From positions 18,584,358-18,648,357 of the forward strand of contig NC_050475.1 of NCBI RefSeq assembly GCF_013373865.1: a stretch of 64,000 nucleotides of DNA, given 5' to 3'. This DNA comes from Monomorium pharaonis. Taxonomy: Eukaryota; Arthropoda; Insecta; Hymenoptera; Formicidae. This document shows, in pieces, positions 53,645 to 64,000 of the stretch. The position numbers and the translations under genes were made by a program. The notes below the pieces were generated by a model. That model did not search any database, was not told the DNA's origin, and was given only the letters and a program-made list of their open reading frames with translations. Within the stretch, counting starts at the first letter, position 1. The number at the start of each line of letters is the position of its first letter.

Positions 53645-54078
53645 GTAAGTTTTTCCTCACTTACCGTCCCGCGAGCCGTCCATTACTGTCATTTGTCATG
53701 TCTGAAAAGGTTATACCTATAATGTGTTTCGAGATAAGAGCAGCGACCTATTTTCCCCTCCCCACGCGCATTTCGTGAAATATAGTTCTATATGTAGAGC
53801 TTTGCATTTACTTTTTGAATATAATCTAAGGTGCAAAATGTGCCCCAGGTGCGCTGTGTGGTGCATATGCACTTATTCGAGGTACGCCGCTATCAGTAAT
53901 ACCGTGCAATCTCCATGGTGCAATATATTTCTTGCGACAGTTTCCGCGATTGTTCCGAATTCGCTTGAATGTTTGTCTTTTGATTGTTAATGTATCTAAA
54001 ACCTCATATAGGATAACAGGTTTCTCTTTATTTTTGCGGCATTACGGCTAAGGAGGGTTATTATCGACGACTTAGCAA
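53645..54078. other. Putative intron start, no other gene
   Basis: This lies between the possible exon and the hAT MITE. The 88-codon frame 53724-53990 (+) is Cys-rich and without a domain. Nothing else is visible. Confidence 0.35.
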
Positions 54079-54086
54079 CATTAAAT

Positions 54087-54359
54087 TAGGATTCCCCAAA
54101 CTTGCGTAAATTGCGACCCATGTTTTGATTGTAAACGTCTACGGTTTATGAAAAAACAAGAAGGAAGTAAATTAATTATATATTATATTATTTTACTTTA
54201 TATTTTTTATTGAATGTGTAATTGTATAAAATCTATTTTCTCTCAAAATATGAGACATGTTATACGAAAGTACGAACAATGCTTTTGCTTCTTATTTTTC
54301 TGTTGATGATATTTTTGATCAGAACTGCATCAGAGTAGATAGCGACCCGAGAATCCCTG
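54087..54359. mobile_element. hAT-type MITE relic
   Basis: The left end TAGGATTCCCCAAACTTG then TTGCGACCC has the layout of hAT non-autonomous elements, whose ends commonly read CAG.GGTTCCCAAACT...GCGACCC. The right end AGCGACCCGAGAATCCCTG is the imperfect inverse. The flanks carry an 8-bp target duplication with one mismatch: CATTAAAT at 54079-54086 and CGTTAAAT at 54360-54367. The 273-bp body is AT-rich with no open frame. Diverged ends and the mismatched duplication indicate an old insertion. Confidence 0.72.
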
Positions 54360-54367
54360 CGTTAAAT

Positions 54368-57300
54368 AAATGCATTAAAAAATGTATATCTTAATTGAAA
54401 AACTGTGTTTAACGTGTAACTATCACTAATTGATCACGTTTACCAGAGATCATAATAGTTGTACGAAATAAAAGCGTACGTTTGATATTACCGGCGGTTT
54501 TGAGATTCTGGTGATTTGGTATGGTCCACGTGATGTCTACCGGATTTAATCTTCGACAGTATGACTTCCGGCACGGCGAGGAGAACACGTATGACGTACA
54601 ATTTGTTCATCACGTACAGCTGTACGAAATACGGTGGAGTTACACACAGTCGATATTGTATCTATGACATAACAATTTTAGAATCGGCACTATTGCTGAC
54701 TACCAAAACAATGACAAGAGTTATTTTCTGTCTGACAGGTGTCGGTAAAATGTCGATCGCGATTTTGTTTCTCTCTCTCTCTCTCTCCGACTCTTTATTC
54801 TCTTTTCTCCCTTTCTCTTTTTTTAATATCGCTCGCTACGAGAGAGCACAGGCAATTGGATGGACACAGTATGTAACATGGCAGATCGTGAACCGAATAT
54901 GTCTGCAGGGAAGGGCGATGCCGAGCGTTATCTCGCATACCAAAATTTTTTGAGATGTAATGGAGGAACTATGACGTCGTAAAAAAAATCGACTGCGCTT
55001 GACTTTCACGAGACAGTCTAGCGGAAATTAAATGTGAGCACGGCGCGTGTCGCTAAAAGCTAATCTTTTTGCAACAAAAAGCGAAAGAGAAAGAGTCCCG
55101 CTTAAGTCGACATTTTACCACGATCCAAGAAGATAAAAATGCATTTATCGGTTTAAATGCGGAACGTACAGAGCGTACCGGCGATCTTTCATCCGATCTG
55201 CGATGGTTTCTACGGTCGGACCGTCACGTCGGCCGACACGTAAAAGACGTGGGGCGCGTCGTAAACGTTCCCGCGACATAGAAAATTTTATCTGTGGCAG
55301 GTATCAATTATCGCGCTTCTCCTCGACGTAGCACGCGGTTCGACGCGTTTAGCTTGGCGTTTAACTCGTTCGCGGTTTAACGGCTTCCGCGACTGATTTC
55401 GCCCTCTTAGCCCCGTGATACGAACGGAAACTCGTAAAACCGGTCATATCGGCCGTCGTAAAAGCCACGGTCGAACGTCGGGCCGGTCCGGAAGAGGGCA
55501 ATTACAGTCGCCGGCGGTCGCGCAAACGAGAGTAAAGGGTGGTCCCCCATTTTCGTCCCTTGTCTTTCGCGCGCGCGAGCGACGGAGAACGGCGGACAGA
55601 ACGTCGGGGTTGAAAGGGGCCAATTGGCTCGTCCTCGCTGTATCGAATAAACCGGGGTTTTTTTTTTGCCGTGGCCCTATCGCGGTTTTTCATTCTCCAC
55701 TACGTAACCGTCATCCTTATATTCCCCGTTGACACGCACAACGCGTGTCGATGGACTTTTACGGAACATTTCATTCATCCGTTCTCCTCCCCCCTTTTTT
55801 TTCTTTCTTCCCCCTTTTTCTACGGCAGGAAGTGTCGCGTTGGCAATTATAACTCCCAGACTCCGTCTTGAGTCTCTATTTTCAAGACGGAGCTCGCGTT
55901 ACCATCATCCAGCGAATTTCTCTCCTCTTTCCTCGGTATATAATACTTAGGTTACATTCGGTATTTTATTTCTTTTTCACTGTCACTTCCGCGTAAAATA
56001 GAAAACGACGCGTAAGAGTCGAGATGAAACGGGAAGAAAAATAAGAGTTAGCTGCGAATGAAGGAACGTTCCCTCGCAGGAGTGTCCCTCAAAACGGAAA
56101 AATTAATTACTTTCGTGACTGGCTCTGCCACACTCGTACGTACATTTATTATACAAATTATTTCGCGGACATTAAAACAGAAACTATGACGTAACTAAAA
56201 TATAATTTCAAGTTTCTCTTAATTTTACAAATTCTAAAAAACTAAGCTGTACTTTATTATCTCTTTGATTAAATATACTCTAGCGAAGAAAAATCTCTCG
56301 AAATGCAATGTAACGTTTATTTCTTCTACAGTTATATGTGAAGAAAATTTCAATATAATGTAATATTATTATTAAAAATATTAGCTTCATTGATAGCAAC
56401 CCTTTTTTAATATTTGATTGATGGTTGTGATATTCTTATATACAATATATTTTTTAAGCATTTATGAATCTTATGTATAAATGAAATTTAACGTGCAATT
56501 TATATTTAAAGTGTTCGTATTTTCTAGTAAAACGATCTGACAGTTTTTGCACGGAAAATGATGGCGCAGGTTGGTGTTCAAAGGGTTAAAGCACGGTTCT
56601 ATTCTCGCTCGTGCATTTCACTCTCTCCCGCCCTTCTCTCTTTTTCTCTCTCTCTCTTTCTCTGTGTAATTAAATATTACGCGTTCTCGCGCATCATTTA
56701 AATTCAATCATACGTAGAAGATAAAGAGAGGAGCTTACAATTAAAATGAACGCGGTACATTTTTATTGGGACGTGCAAATCGCTCCAAGTGCTGGTTGAA
56801 TTTCTAGCTGAATCCATCAAACGCGGATAACTGCTTGTGCATCTGATGTTTCAAGCACTCTGTTAATCGAAATGTTTGATCTCCCGCTCTCTCGGGTGGG
56901 GGAGGAGTGCTTGTTTTTTGTGTTACGCGATCGTTTTCCCATAGTGCTCTCGACGGGAGCCTGCTGTTTTTTGCGCGTGTGAAATATACACTCCTGTGTG
57001 TGTGACGAATTCAATATGCCATCCATTTTGGCAGACTGTTAAACTCCGCGAATACCTCTGGCTTACAACGTATCGGGTAACCTCCGCTCGTTTTCAGCAT
57101 CTTCGCGCTTGACGTTGCCCTAGGCGTTTCATTAACGAAGTCTCTCTCTCCTTTCGCCTCCGTCTCTTCGTCTTCGACGAATGTGGATGCTTGCTAATTA
57201 AGAACACAGCTTGACTGAAAGAAGCAACGTAATACGGTTCAATAACGCAATTAACGGTGCGCTGTTCAAGTTGAATTCATCTCGTCGCAAACGTTCTTCT

Positions 57301-58624
57301 TCAAACACGAAGTGCAAGTTCAGGACATTATAGTGCGCTGCATCTTTAATACGGATCGTTAATTTCGAATTCAATGTACCGTAAATCAAGATTGCTTTGT
57401 GACCGGATATTTGTCAGGACTTTATGACACGGCATAGTGCAATTTATTGCTATCTTATTGCATATATAGATTATTTGGTCGAAATAAAATCTCTAGACAT
57501 ATAGAATGTCTATAAAATGTCTGTCCTCTCCTCTTCTGTTATTTCAAGAACGGAAAATAATTTCACGATTATTAAAATGGCATACGTGTTCGATCAATTC
57601 GAAGGTTTGAGCTACTTTACTCTTCAATCCTCTTAAAAAATAGCGTTTCGAAATGATCGAATATGTATTTTGTAGTTTTCCATCATTTTGAACTGTTTTC
57701 GAAATGTAAATGTAAATGGGGTGTAGTCCGTGTGTGAGATAATACAACAATGATAATGATATAACCCACTTTTCTTTAACTTTACTTTCTTTAGTCTCTT
57801 GTCTCACATATAGATAAATTAATGAAAACCGTGTTATGTCATTCAACCGCAAACTAGATTTTGGAAATCAAATTTTGAGAGAATATTTGAATAGGATGAC
57901 ATTTATTCCTATTGATATCGGATATGAATAATTCGTTTTTGAATTTTTTTCGCACACGATACTATTCCATAGCTTACATGAGCTCGTAAAAAGATTTCAA
58001 TGCAAACATGAACGTTAGCGTTGCTGCGTGTTTTCGTTATTTTTCCCGTGTTATTTTTCTCGTTCGTTGAATCTAATGCAAACACAGTTTTTTTTTTTGC
58101 GTTTACGCAACCGGTGCGCGTCGACGAGTATTGCTCCTTGATTATTGTTGATATCGAACGCGTCGTTCTTGCTCCCGGCGATAAGTACGAAATTATGGAA
58201 TACCCAGGACAAAAGTTCTTGCTGCTCGGACTCGCGCGTCGAGTGCCTGCGGCCGGAATTCGAGGGCCAGCGGCGCCGCCGGTCGCATCGTTTTCAGCTT
58301 CTGTCGCGTCGCTTCTGCCGTAGCATTTAACAAACTGTGCTCCACGGAACGCCGGGAATCCTTGGAAAGGAAAGAAGGGTACTTTTTTATTTCCCGAATA
58401 ACTTTCAGTTATATATGGTTCTCTTGAGAATCATACTTTGGCTGGAATTTTGCAGAAATAAAATATGAAAGCAGTGAGATGTTTTTAATGAGCATGTTTC
58501 ATTAAAATCCTTGCGTCTGAGAGAAGGAGAGAATTATTGTTGCAGAGGATGGTTGGCTTTTTCTGAAATAAATGATTTAACGTTTTCGGAAATTGTCTGC
58601 AAGAAAACGCGAGAGATCACTTTC
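54368..58624. other. Non-coding stretch, no gene firmly supported
   Basis: AT-rich islands (54380-54480, 56130-56540, 57420-57980) alternate with CpG-rich DNA (55020-55700). Short CT tracts lie near 54772 and 56650. The plus-strand frame ending at 58323 has about 65 codons of ordinary composition (YCSLIIVDIERVVLAPGDKY near its middle), but it has no ATG and no clear acceptor, so I do not call it. If the exons at 53553 and 60738 belong together, this is intron. Confidence 0.35.
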
Positions 58625-58647
58625 GAGAGAGAGAGAGAGAGAGAGAG
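58625..58647. repeat. (GA)n microsatellite
   Basis: These are eleven GA units. Confidence 0.9.
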
Positions 58648-59042
58648 CGAGCGCGAGGGAACCGACATTTGTGTGGGCATCGACGTACAGGATTTCTTTC
58701 GGGATCTCCTATTAGTCGTAAACTAGAATCGTCGCGTCGAATATATTCTGCTATTTATTCTTATTGCCGGTCTCTCGATTCGCCGATCCCCGGTCCGTCT
58801 TTCTCGTAAATTCCATGATGGCCGGGAAACTGAATGTTATTTGTATGAATATCGCCGTCTGCGGCGGACATCGCGCGCAAGGGCTTCTCCCATAAAAGAA
58901 ATACGTCGCCACCGGGACGAAGTGGTTCGTTCCAGAAAAATGCTCCTCATCGGTGCGTAAACATAAGAATTACGGAATCAATGTGAAATGCGGTTTAGTA
59001 AAAATTTCTCGGGATCCGGGAATCTCTTGCGCAGGAAGAAAT

Positions 59043-59066
59043 AAAAAAAAAAAAAAAAAAAAAAAA
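59043..59066. repeat. Poly(A) run
   Basis: These are 24 consecutive A residues. It could be a retroposon tail, but no recognisable retroposon body lies upstream and no target duplication is evident. Confidence 0.85.
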
Positions 59067-59453
59067 TTCCACACAATACAAAGTTTAATATTTATCTATA
59101 ATAGATTAAAGCACTTTATTATTTTTTTTTTTTTCGTATAAACTTGCTATATGTTACGTGAGTGAAGCTGCCAAATAGATCGGATTAAGTGCGGCTCTGT
59201 TCTTAAAATATGAACACACTGTCGTGCCAATAAAAGAGGGAGGCCAGCAATATTGAGTACACGAAACGTGGCCTCTGCGATTTCGGAGGCGCGCGGCGGT
59301 ATTCACGAATATCCCGAGAATTTCCGGTGGGAAAGTATTGCTCGTAAATTTTGACCGGGCATTCCACCACTTATTCACGCGCGCCGCGGCTTCGCATCTC
59401 TTCCTTCCTCCATTCAGAATTTCCCTCGACTTTCTTCGTTTTGGGACACTTAC

Positions 59454-59561
59454 GTAAGGGGGTACATCAACGAGCGAACTTCGACGAGCATTCACGCGAA
59501 TATGATTATTCCCTTTCGGAAATAATGTCTCGTGCTTGTCACGTAATGCGAAATTGCACAG
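59454..59561 (-). CDS. Weak candidate exon on the minus strand
   Basis: Read on the minus strand, an AG (ATGTATATACAG) precedes 108 nt, exactly 36 codons, open from LCNFALRDKHETLF to VDVPPY. A consensus donor GTAAGT follows immediately, at 59453-59448. The upstream tract is not pyrimidine-rich and the peptide matches nothing I know. It sits inside the proposed intron of the plus-strand gene, which lowers its odds. Confidence 0.13.
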
Positions 59562-60737
59562 CTGTATATACATTTTATGTATCTACAACATCCCCATGCA
59601 GATTTTTCTTTATTGAATTTTTTACTGGATATCGACTATACGGCATTATTAGCGCTTCTTTAATGCTTCATTCTTCTTGATATTTTTTACTTAATTGCTC
59701 ATTAACCGTGGAAATATGATAGAATTTTTTTATTTATTTTTATGCTACGAAATAGGAAGTGTTTGGTGCACTGACGAAGCTGTAAACTTCCAAAACTCTA
59801 TAGAGACGCTGTTTTGTAGCGATAAAATAATTACATGAAGAATGCACGGAATTGGGCGGAGAGAGGAAGGGGACGATCATGCGGAATTCTCGTTCAAGAC
59901 TTCCCTCAGGATTTGCGCGTTCGCAAACTTCGGTCGCCGACTTGACGCTCGACTATTTATTCCCGCTGCTTTACGACTCGCTTCTTCCACTTCGTTATTC
60001 GCCCACCTTATCGGGGCGGCTCTTTCCCACCCAGTGCGGAAGATTCGCACTCTGCAGAATGATTATTTATCCAAACGCTCCCTTCTTCGGCGATTTTGCA
60101 CGGCTTTATAAACGCAAGGAACGGGAAGAGTAAAATCCAGACGTTATCTTCATTTTTCTCCCTTCTTCGCCCTTCTCCCTCTTTCTAGCGAGTATCGATT
60201 TTAATTTCAGCAGAGTACACGCCGTCGCGACGACGCCGCGCAACAATCCTGCGAGTATTCTTGTAAAGTTTGCGAGAATGAAATTGACGATATATATATT
60301 CGACGGATTCGTGAATAACACCCGGCCCGTTTCTGCCGCGAATGTGCGTGCTTCGCCCGGCCAAGTTAAAAGTCGGGAGTTTTATTTTGTCGCTGTTTCA
60401 CCGCACACGCGTGAAATTATCAGGCTAACCGGGCCCGACGAGCGCGATTCAAATTTCTCCGGTGTATTAACTGAATAATGATCATCGGATGTTTGGACTT
60501 TGAAACGATGAAGGTATAATGATTACTCGTTCGCGGTTATGCATCCAATTTGTGGTTTTGCCACGCGTATGCATACGATGTGTGCGTGTGGGTGTGTGTT
60601 TGGTATTATTTCGATGCGTGAATATTTAATCATTTTAGAGAACAATACACGTTCACGTTAACTTTATTGCACATGAAATTTGAAACGTGATATTGTTGAG
60701 CCTTCTGACAAGCTTTTTGCCGTTTCTCTTTTTGCAG

Positions 60738-60813
60738 GAATCGATGAGCGGCATCGCAGCCGGACCACGAAGTCGAGATAAATATGTTCTGGATGATCAA
60801 ATAACCGTTGGAC
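60738..60813 (+). CDS. Internal coding exon of an unrecognised gene
   Basis: All parts of an exon are present in the right order. A CTGAC branch-point word (60705-60709) puts the branch A 29 nt before the AG. A pyrimidine-rich tract (GTTTCTCTTTTTGCAG) ends at 60737. The 76-nt body follows, then GTAAGT at 60814. Only one forward frame lacks stops across the body. It begins on a full codon, reads ESMSGIAAGPRSRDKY and ends LDDQITVG plus one base, so the exon is phase 0 in and phase 1 out. I do not recognise the protein; the peptide reads like a linker or regulatory segment, not a folded catalytic core. The 92-nt candidate at 53553-53644 would join it in frame. An 89-codon frame on the opposite strand crosses both splice sites and is probably a shadow. 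Confidence 0.6.
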
Positions 60814-62439
60814 GTAAGTAATGATTTCCACGAGTTTGATCGGACTCTCTGTACGATTTATGCCACGTACAAAGCTCGACGTGTAATTACATAACTCCGC
60901 ATTAAATGTCATAAGCGTAATTACGTTTTCCAATAGCTATGCATGAAAATCGAGCATAAATTCAAGCGTAGATGTTTAATCGGTACAATCTATGCGTTTT
61001 CATCGTAGTCCACTAATTACGCTGGCACATTTTGAATTACGTTTACCGGGGACGTTTAATGGTACCAATTCCCGCCGAATTTGTGATTTTGGGTCGGCTA
61101 CAAAGATAATACGTATAAACTTAATAGAATTTGTAAACTTAATCAAATACACATTAGTTATTGTGCGCTGATAAATTCAAATTAACAGAATTTATAAAAA
61201 CTTACGCAAAATTTAAGAACTCACGATACGTTTACGTATTTACATTTAAAAAAATATGACATTATTTATATAATCTTTTGCAAGTTATAAACAATGTGAT
61301 TGATAAGTCGGGCAATTGTGCTGAAATCGAGATGATGCCGCTCTATAAAATTGCAGCGACGATAGCGAAGCGGTAGTGCACGGGAAATCTTTGCACCCTG
61401 TGCGTGAAATATATTTGCGACACGTACAACGCAAGGTGCGGTTTAAACTTGCAAACGGACTCTGGATATATCGCGGACTGCACAAAGTCGTAGAAAATCT
61501 CCGCCAGGCGGGGCCGAACGTGATATCCGTAGTCACTCACGAATTCATAGGATATTTTTTCCTTTCTCGATTCCTCACCTCGCGCGCGCGTTTCTGCTCC
61601 TCCGTTCCCCTTTCTCCCGCTTTAACGTTTATTTTTACCTCCTTTGTCGGCGCGATTTGTTCGCGGTCACGCGCGCCGATTTGGTAATTTTGGTTTTTGA
61701 GGATCTTCCAAATATCTTCGTTCTTATCATTATGAATTTTTGCGGCAAACTCTTTTACACTTCGCCTTCCTTACCTAGAAATTTTTTCGGACGATACACG
61801 ATTCGTTTTCTTTCACACATATGTTACTTTCTATTGCTATGATATTTTCAATTCTATATTCTATTTTTGTATTTGCGAATTTTTTTAAGGTTCTTCATGA
61901 TTCCAAGTAATTAACATAAAATATGATAATAAAGATTTTAATTATGATTTTGAAAATTCTGGAAAATGTGTTGAAAACATGAACGGGAATTGAAATACGT
62001 AATTGAAATGAGAGAAGGATAGATGTAACACGCCGTGAAAACCTAACCGGGGTTTCTTTTCCTTTCATCGCCGTATTGCTTTCACGTTGTCGCTCGATAA
62101 ATTTATTCCGCAAAATGTTCGGTGTATAACACGCGTAAAAGCATGCCATGGAAATTGTGTAGCGTAGCTCTCTCACCGAACGGCAACTTATATTGGTACA
62201 GATTTATCGCGCGCGTGTGTACCGCAAGTAGCGCGAGTCAACAATGTAGGAAGTCTCGTAGAAATAACTCCCGGGAATAGACGGCCGTAAGCAATCGAAA
62301 GTATCCTACTCGATTTGGCTACGACTCCGCGGAATCTCTCGAGCGTAATAATGATGCCCGTACCTATCCCTTACCGGTAGTTACATTCGAGGAGATAATC
62401 GTCTTGGCGACCCAGTTTGTAACACATTCGTCGCATCAT
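60814..62439. other. Putative intron downstream of the 60738 exon
   Basis: This is AT-rich at 61080-61290 and 61840-62000, otherwise mixed. Near-repeats such as AGAATTTGTAAACTTAAT and AGAATTTATAAAAACTTA occur around 61130-61205. No acceptor with an open phase-1 exon is convincing. Confidence 0.35.
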
Positions 62440-62460
62440 GAGAGAGAGAGAGAGAGAGAG
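62440..62460. repeat. (GA)n microsatellite
   Basis: These are about ten GA units followed by ATAGAGAGA. Confidence 0.9.
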
Positions 62461-62903
62461 ATAGAGAGACAAAGTATGTGCATGTGTATGTGCGAGGCAT
62501 TGCATACGCGTTTGCAGTTGAGGCGCAAGGTGTTTGCGCTTTCGAGACTGTCTTAATAACCACTTCGTCGCGGCACTCTAACTTTCGAGCGTTTTGCACG
62601 GAATTCTGAGGCGAAAGTTCTTTTACCTACTCCAACTATAATAACGGTAATTCTGTTCTAGGCAAAATTCAAGCGCGAGCGTTACGTTGTGTTCGCACTT
62701 GCGTGCGTACGAATAAGAAGAGTACGAATTCTGTATTTGCCATCTGTATGATATCGATTTGACAATTAATTCAATCTTACAGATTTAAATGTAGTTTAGG
62801 AAGCTACAGTAAATCACAACGCTATTTCCAAAATAAATCACCGAGTGCTAATTGCGCAAACGAGTCGCACTAGTGTTTCTCATGTAATTATTATTTACTT
62901 CGC
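62461..62903. other. Spacer, weak acceptor only
   Basis: An acceptor-like AATTCTGTTCTAG ends at about 62662 and is followed by about 30 open codons in the phase the 60738 exon would need. No good donor closes it, so no exon is called. Confidence 0.25.
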
Positions 62904-62931
62904 GTCTCTCTCTCTCTCTCTTTCTCTCTCT
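62904..62931. repeat. (CT)n microsatellite
   Basis: This is a CT tract with one TTT interruption. Confidence 0.9.
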
Positions 62932-63173
62932 CGACGCGACGTAACTTTCGATCAATAACTCGGTCCTGCGGACTGGTACGAGCGATATTACAGAACGAGC
63001 GGCTGCTTGCGATGAGCAGCTCTCGCGTTTTTCGAATTGTCAGGTCACGGGAACTCGTTGCGCGCGAGGAGCGTGGCGACTAACGACAAGTTCGACCCGT
63101 CCCGGATTCCTTCTTACCGCGGAAAGGTGCGCCGAGGCGACATTACGGCAGCAGCTGCGGCGTATCGTCGTTC

Positions 63174-63221
63174 CACGACGACGACGACGACGACAACGAC
63201 TACGACAACGACGACGACGAT
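63174..63221. repeat. (ACG)n trinucleotide repeat
   Basis: These are about sixteen ACG units with a few AAC/TAC variants. One frame reads poly-Thr (63037-63258, +), preceded by a non-repetitive 48-residue segment without a recognisable domain. Confidence 0.9.
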
Positions 63222-63471
63222 GGGTTTCGACTGCACTTCGGTGTCAAAGACGCAATAAACTCCCCGGCATCGCCAAGATGTTTAAGTGCCTCCGAAGTTC
63301 TACGAGTAGTTCCTGGAGAGAGCAGCAGTCTCGCAGTGACCCAATTCAAATAAAAACATACTGGGTATACTACCATAAAGTGATCAGCGAACGTGACTTC
63401 TTCGCCGGGAAGCTCTTATGGGAGTAGTATCTATTGATAGATTGAAATTTGTTATGGTTACTCGATCTCGA

Positions 63472-63502
<31 letters not shown>
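63472..63502. repeat. (CGT)n trinucleotide repeat
   Basis: These are ten CGT units. It is the reverse-complement class of the ACG tract 250 bp upstream, so the two form an inverted pair of simple repeats. Confidence 0.92.
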
Positions 63503-63503
<1 letters not shown>

Positions 63504-64000
63504 TGCTGCTTATTGACTGCGTTCCCCCAAGATAAACATAAAATACGATACTGCGAGCTAATTAAATTTCAAAATACGACAGCGAGCTAGATAATTTGTG
63601 TGCTATTATAAACATATTGTTTAAAATCTTGTTCATCATCTTTTTTACCTTACAAGAGAGGCTTCTATATAAAATATAAAATATTCATATAGTTTGTGAT
63701 AGTAGGACGCATTGTATACTTTAGGGACTGTGTGAACATAAACACTTGCCTGGTCAAACATTTCTCCTGCGTGCCTCTTTTTGCTTCTCGCTTTTTATTT
63801 TCATATTTTGTCTTTCATGTTTTCACATCCCTCGCATCTTCCTTTCGGCTTCTGGCCTTCTGCGACCGCGAGGGTTCTCCGAGGACCCAAGAGTAGTTAG
63901 TTATGTTACTCGGTTTGCATTCTAAAGGAGCAATGGAATACACCAGAGACTAACCGCACGTATATCACGTAGTCGAAACAAATCAGAACGATAATTATTA
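63503..64000. other. Right end of window, no gene recognised
   Basis: AT-rich to about 63700, then mixed. The 66-codon frame 63696-63896 (+) is Phe/Cys/Ser-rich and not convincing. Confidence 0.35.

Larger units (their letters stand above)
58648..60737. other. Non-coding stretch, one weak minus-strand exon candidate
   Basis: This holds a 24-A run (59043-59066), a T-run near 59122, and mixed DNA. A weak minus-strand exon candidate at 59454-59561 is annotated separately. No other splice pair is convincing. The acceptor near 60204 (GATTTTAATTTCAG) is followed by an open run, but its only donor-like word (GTAAAG) leaves the wrong phase for the next exon. Confidence 0.35.

Noticed and set aside
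58021..58323. Frame with signal-peptide-like start and a protein-like second half
   Set aside because: The start is TTG rather than ATG, the hydrophobic start is a T-run effect, and no splice acceptor precedes the better half.
59043..59066. Poly(A) run as a retroposon tail
   Set aside because: No retroposon body or target duplication is recognisable, so it is kept only as a homopolymer.
60664..60933. 89-codon minus-strand frame
   Set aside because: It crosses both splice sites of the better-supported plus-strand exon and is probably its shadow.

Overview
The window looks like non-coding nuclear DNA of an insect, most likely a hymenopteran and probably an ant. The evidence is indirect. Many (GA)n/(CT)n tracts lie next to CpG-rich, clearly un-depleted sequence, GC-rich stretches alternate with short AT-rich islands, there are no bacterial-style gene clusters, and the mobile elements are short, decayed cut-and-paste DNA transposons. 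No complete host gene can be recognised. Nearly all long open frames come from simple repeats or stop-poor GC-rich sequence, or they overlap one another on opposite strands.

Three DNA-transposon relics are well supported. (1) A pogo/Tigger-type element at 4325-5920 has terminal inverted repeats, a TA target duplication, seven copies of a subterminal motif pointing inward from both ends, and a 192-residue protein that keeps both DNA-binding domains but has lost the catalytic DDE domain. (2) A 246-bp MITE at 29074-29319 has inverted repeats of about 55 bp and a TA duplication. (3) A 273-bp hAT-like MITE at 54087-54359 has an imperfect 8-bp target duplication.

Three local duplications are visible by eye: two copies of a ~240-bp AT-rich unit (about 357-820), two copies of a ~90-bp block near 23.1 and 23.65 kb, and a four-unit array with a period of about 590-710 bp between 39.7 and 42.0 kb. 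Each array unit carries a conserved ~90-bp core. The array is the most unusual structure here.

The best sign of a host gene is a probable internal coding exon at 60738-60813 (+), with branch point, polypyrimidine tract, acceptor, a single open frame and a GTAAGT donor. A weaker candidate at 53553-53644 (+) ends in the phase that this exon needs. If both are real, the right part of the window is large introns of a plus-strand gene that I cannot name. The rest is annotated region by region as simple repeats, perfect inverted repeats, weak promoter-like sites and otherwise featureless DNA.
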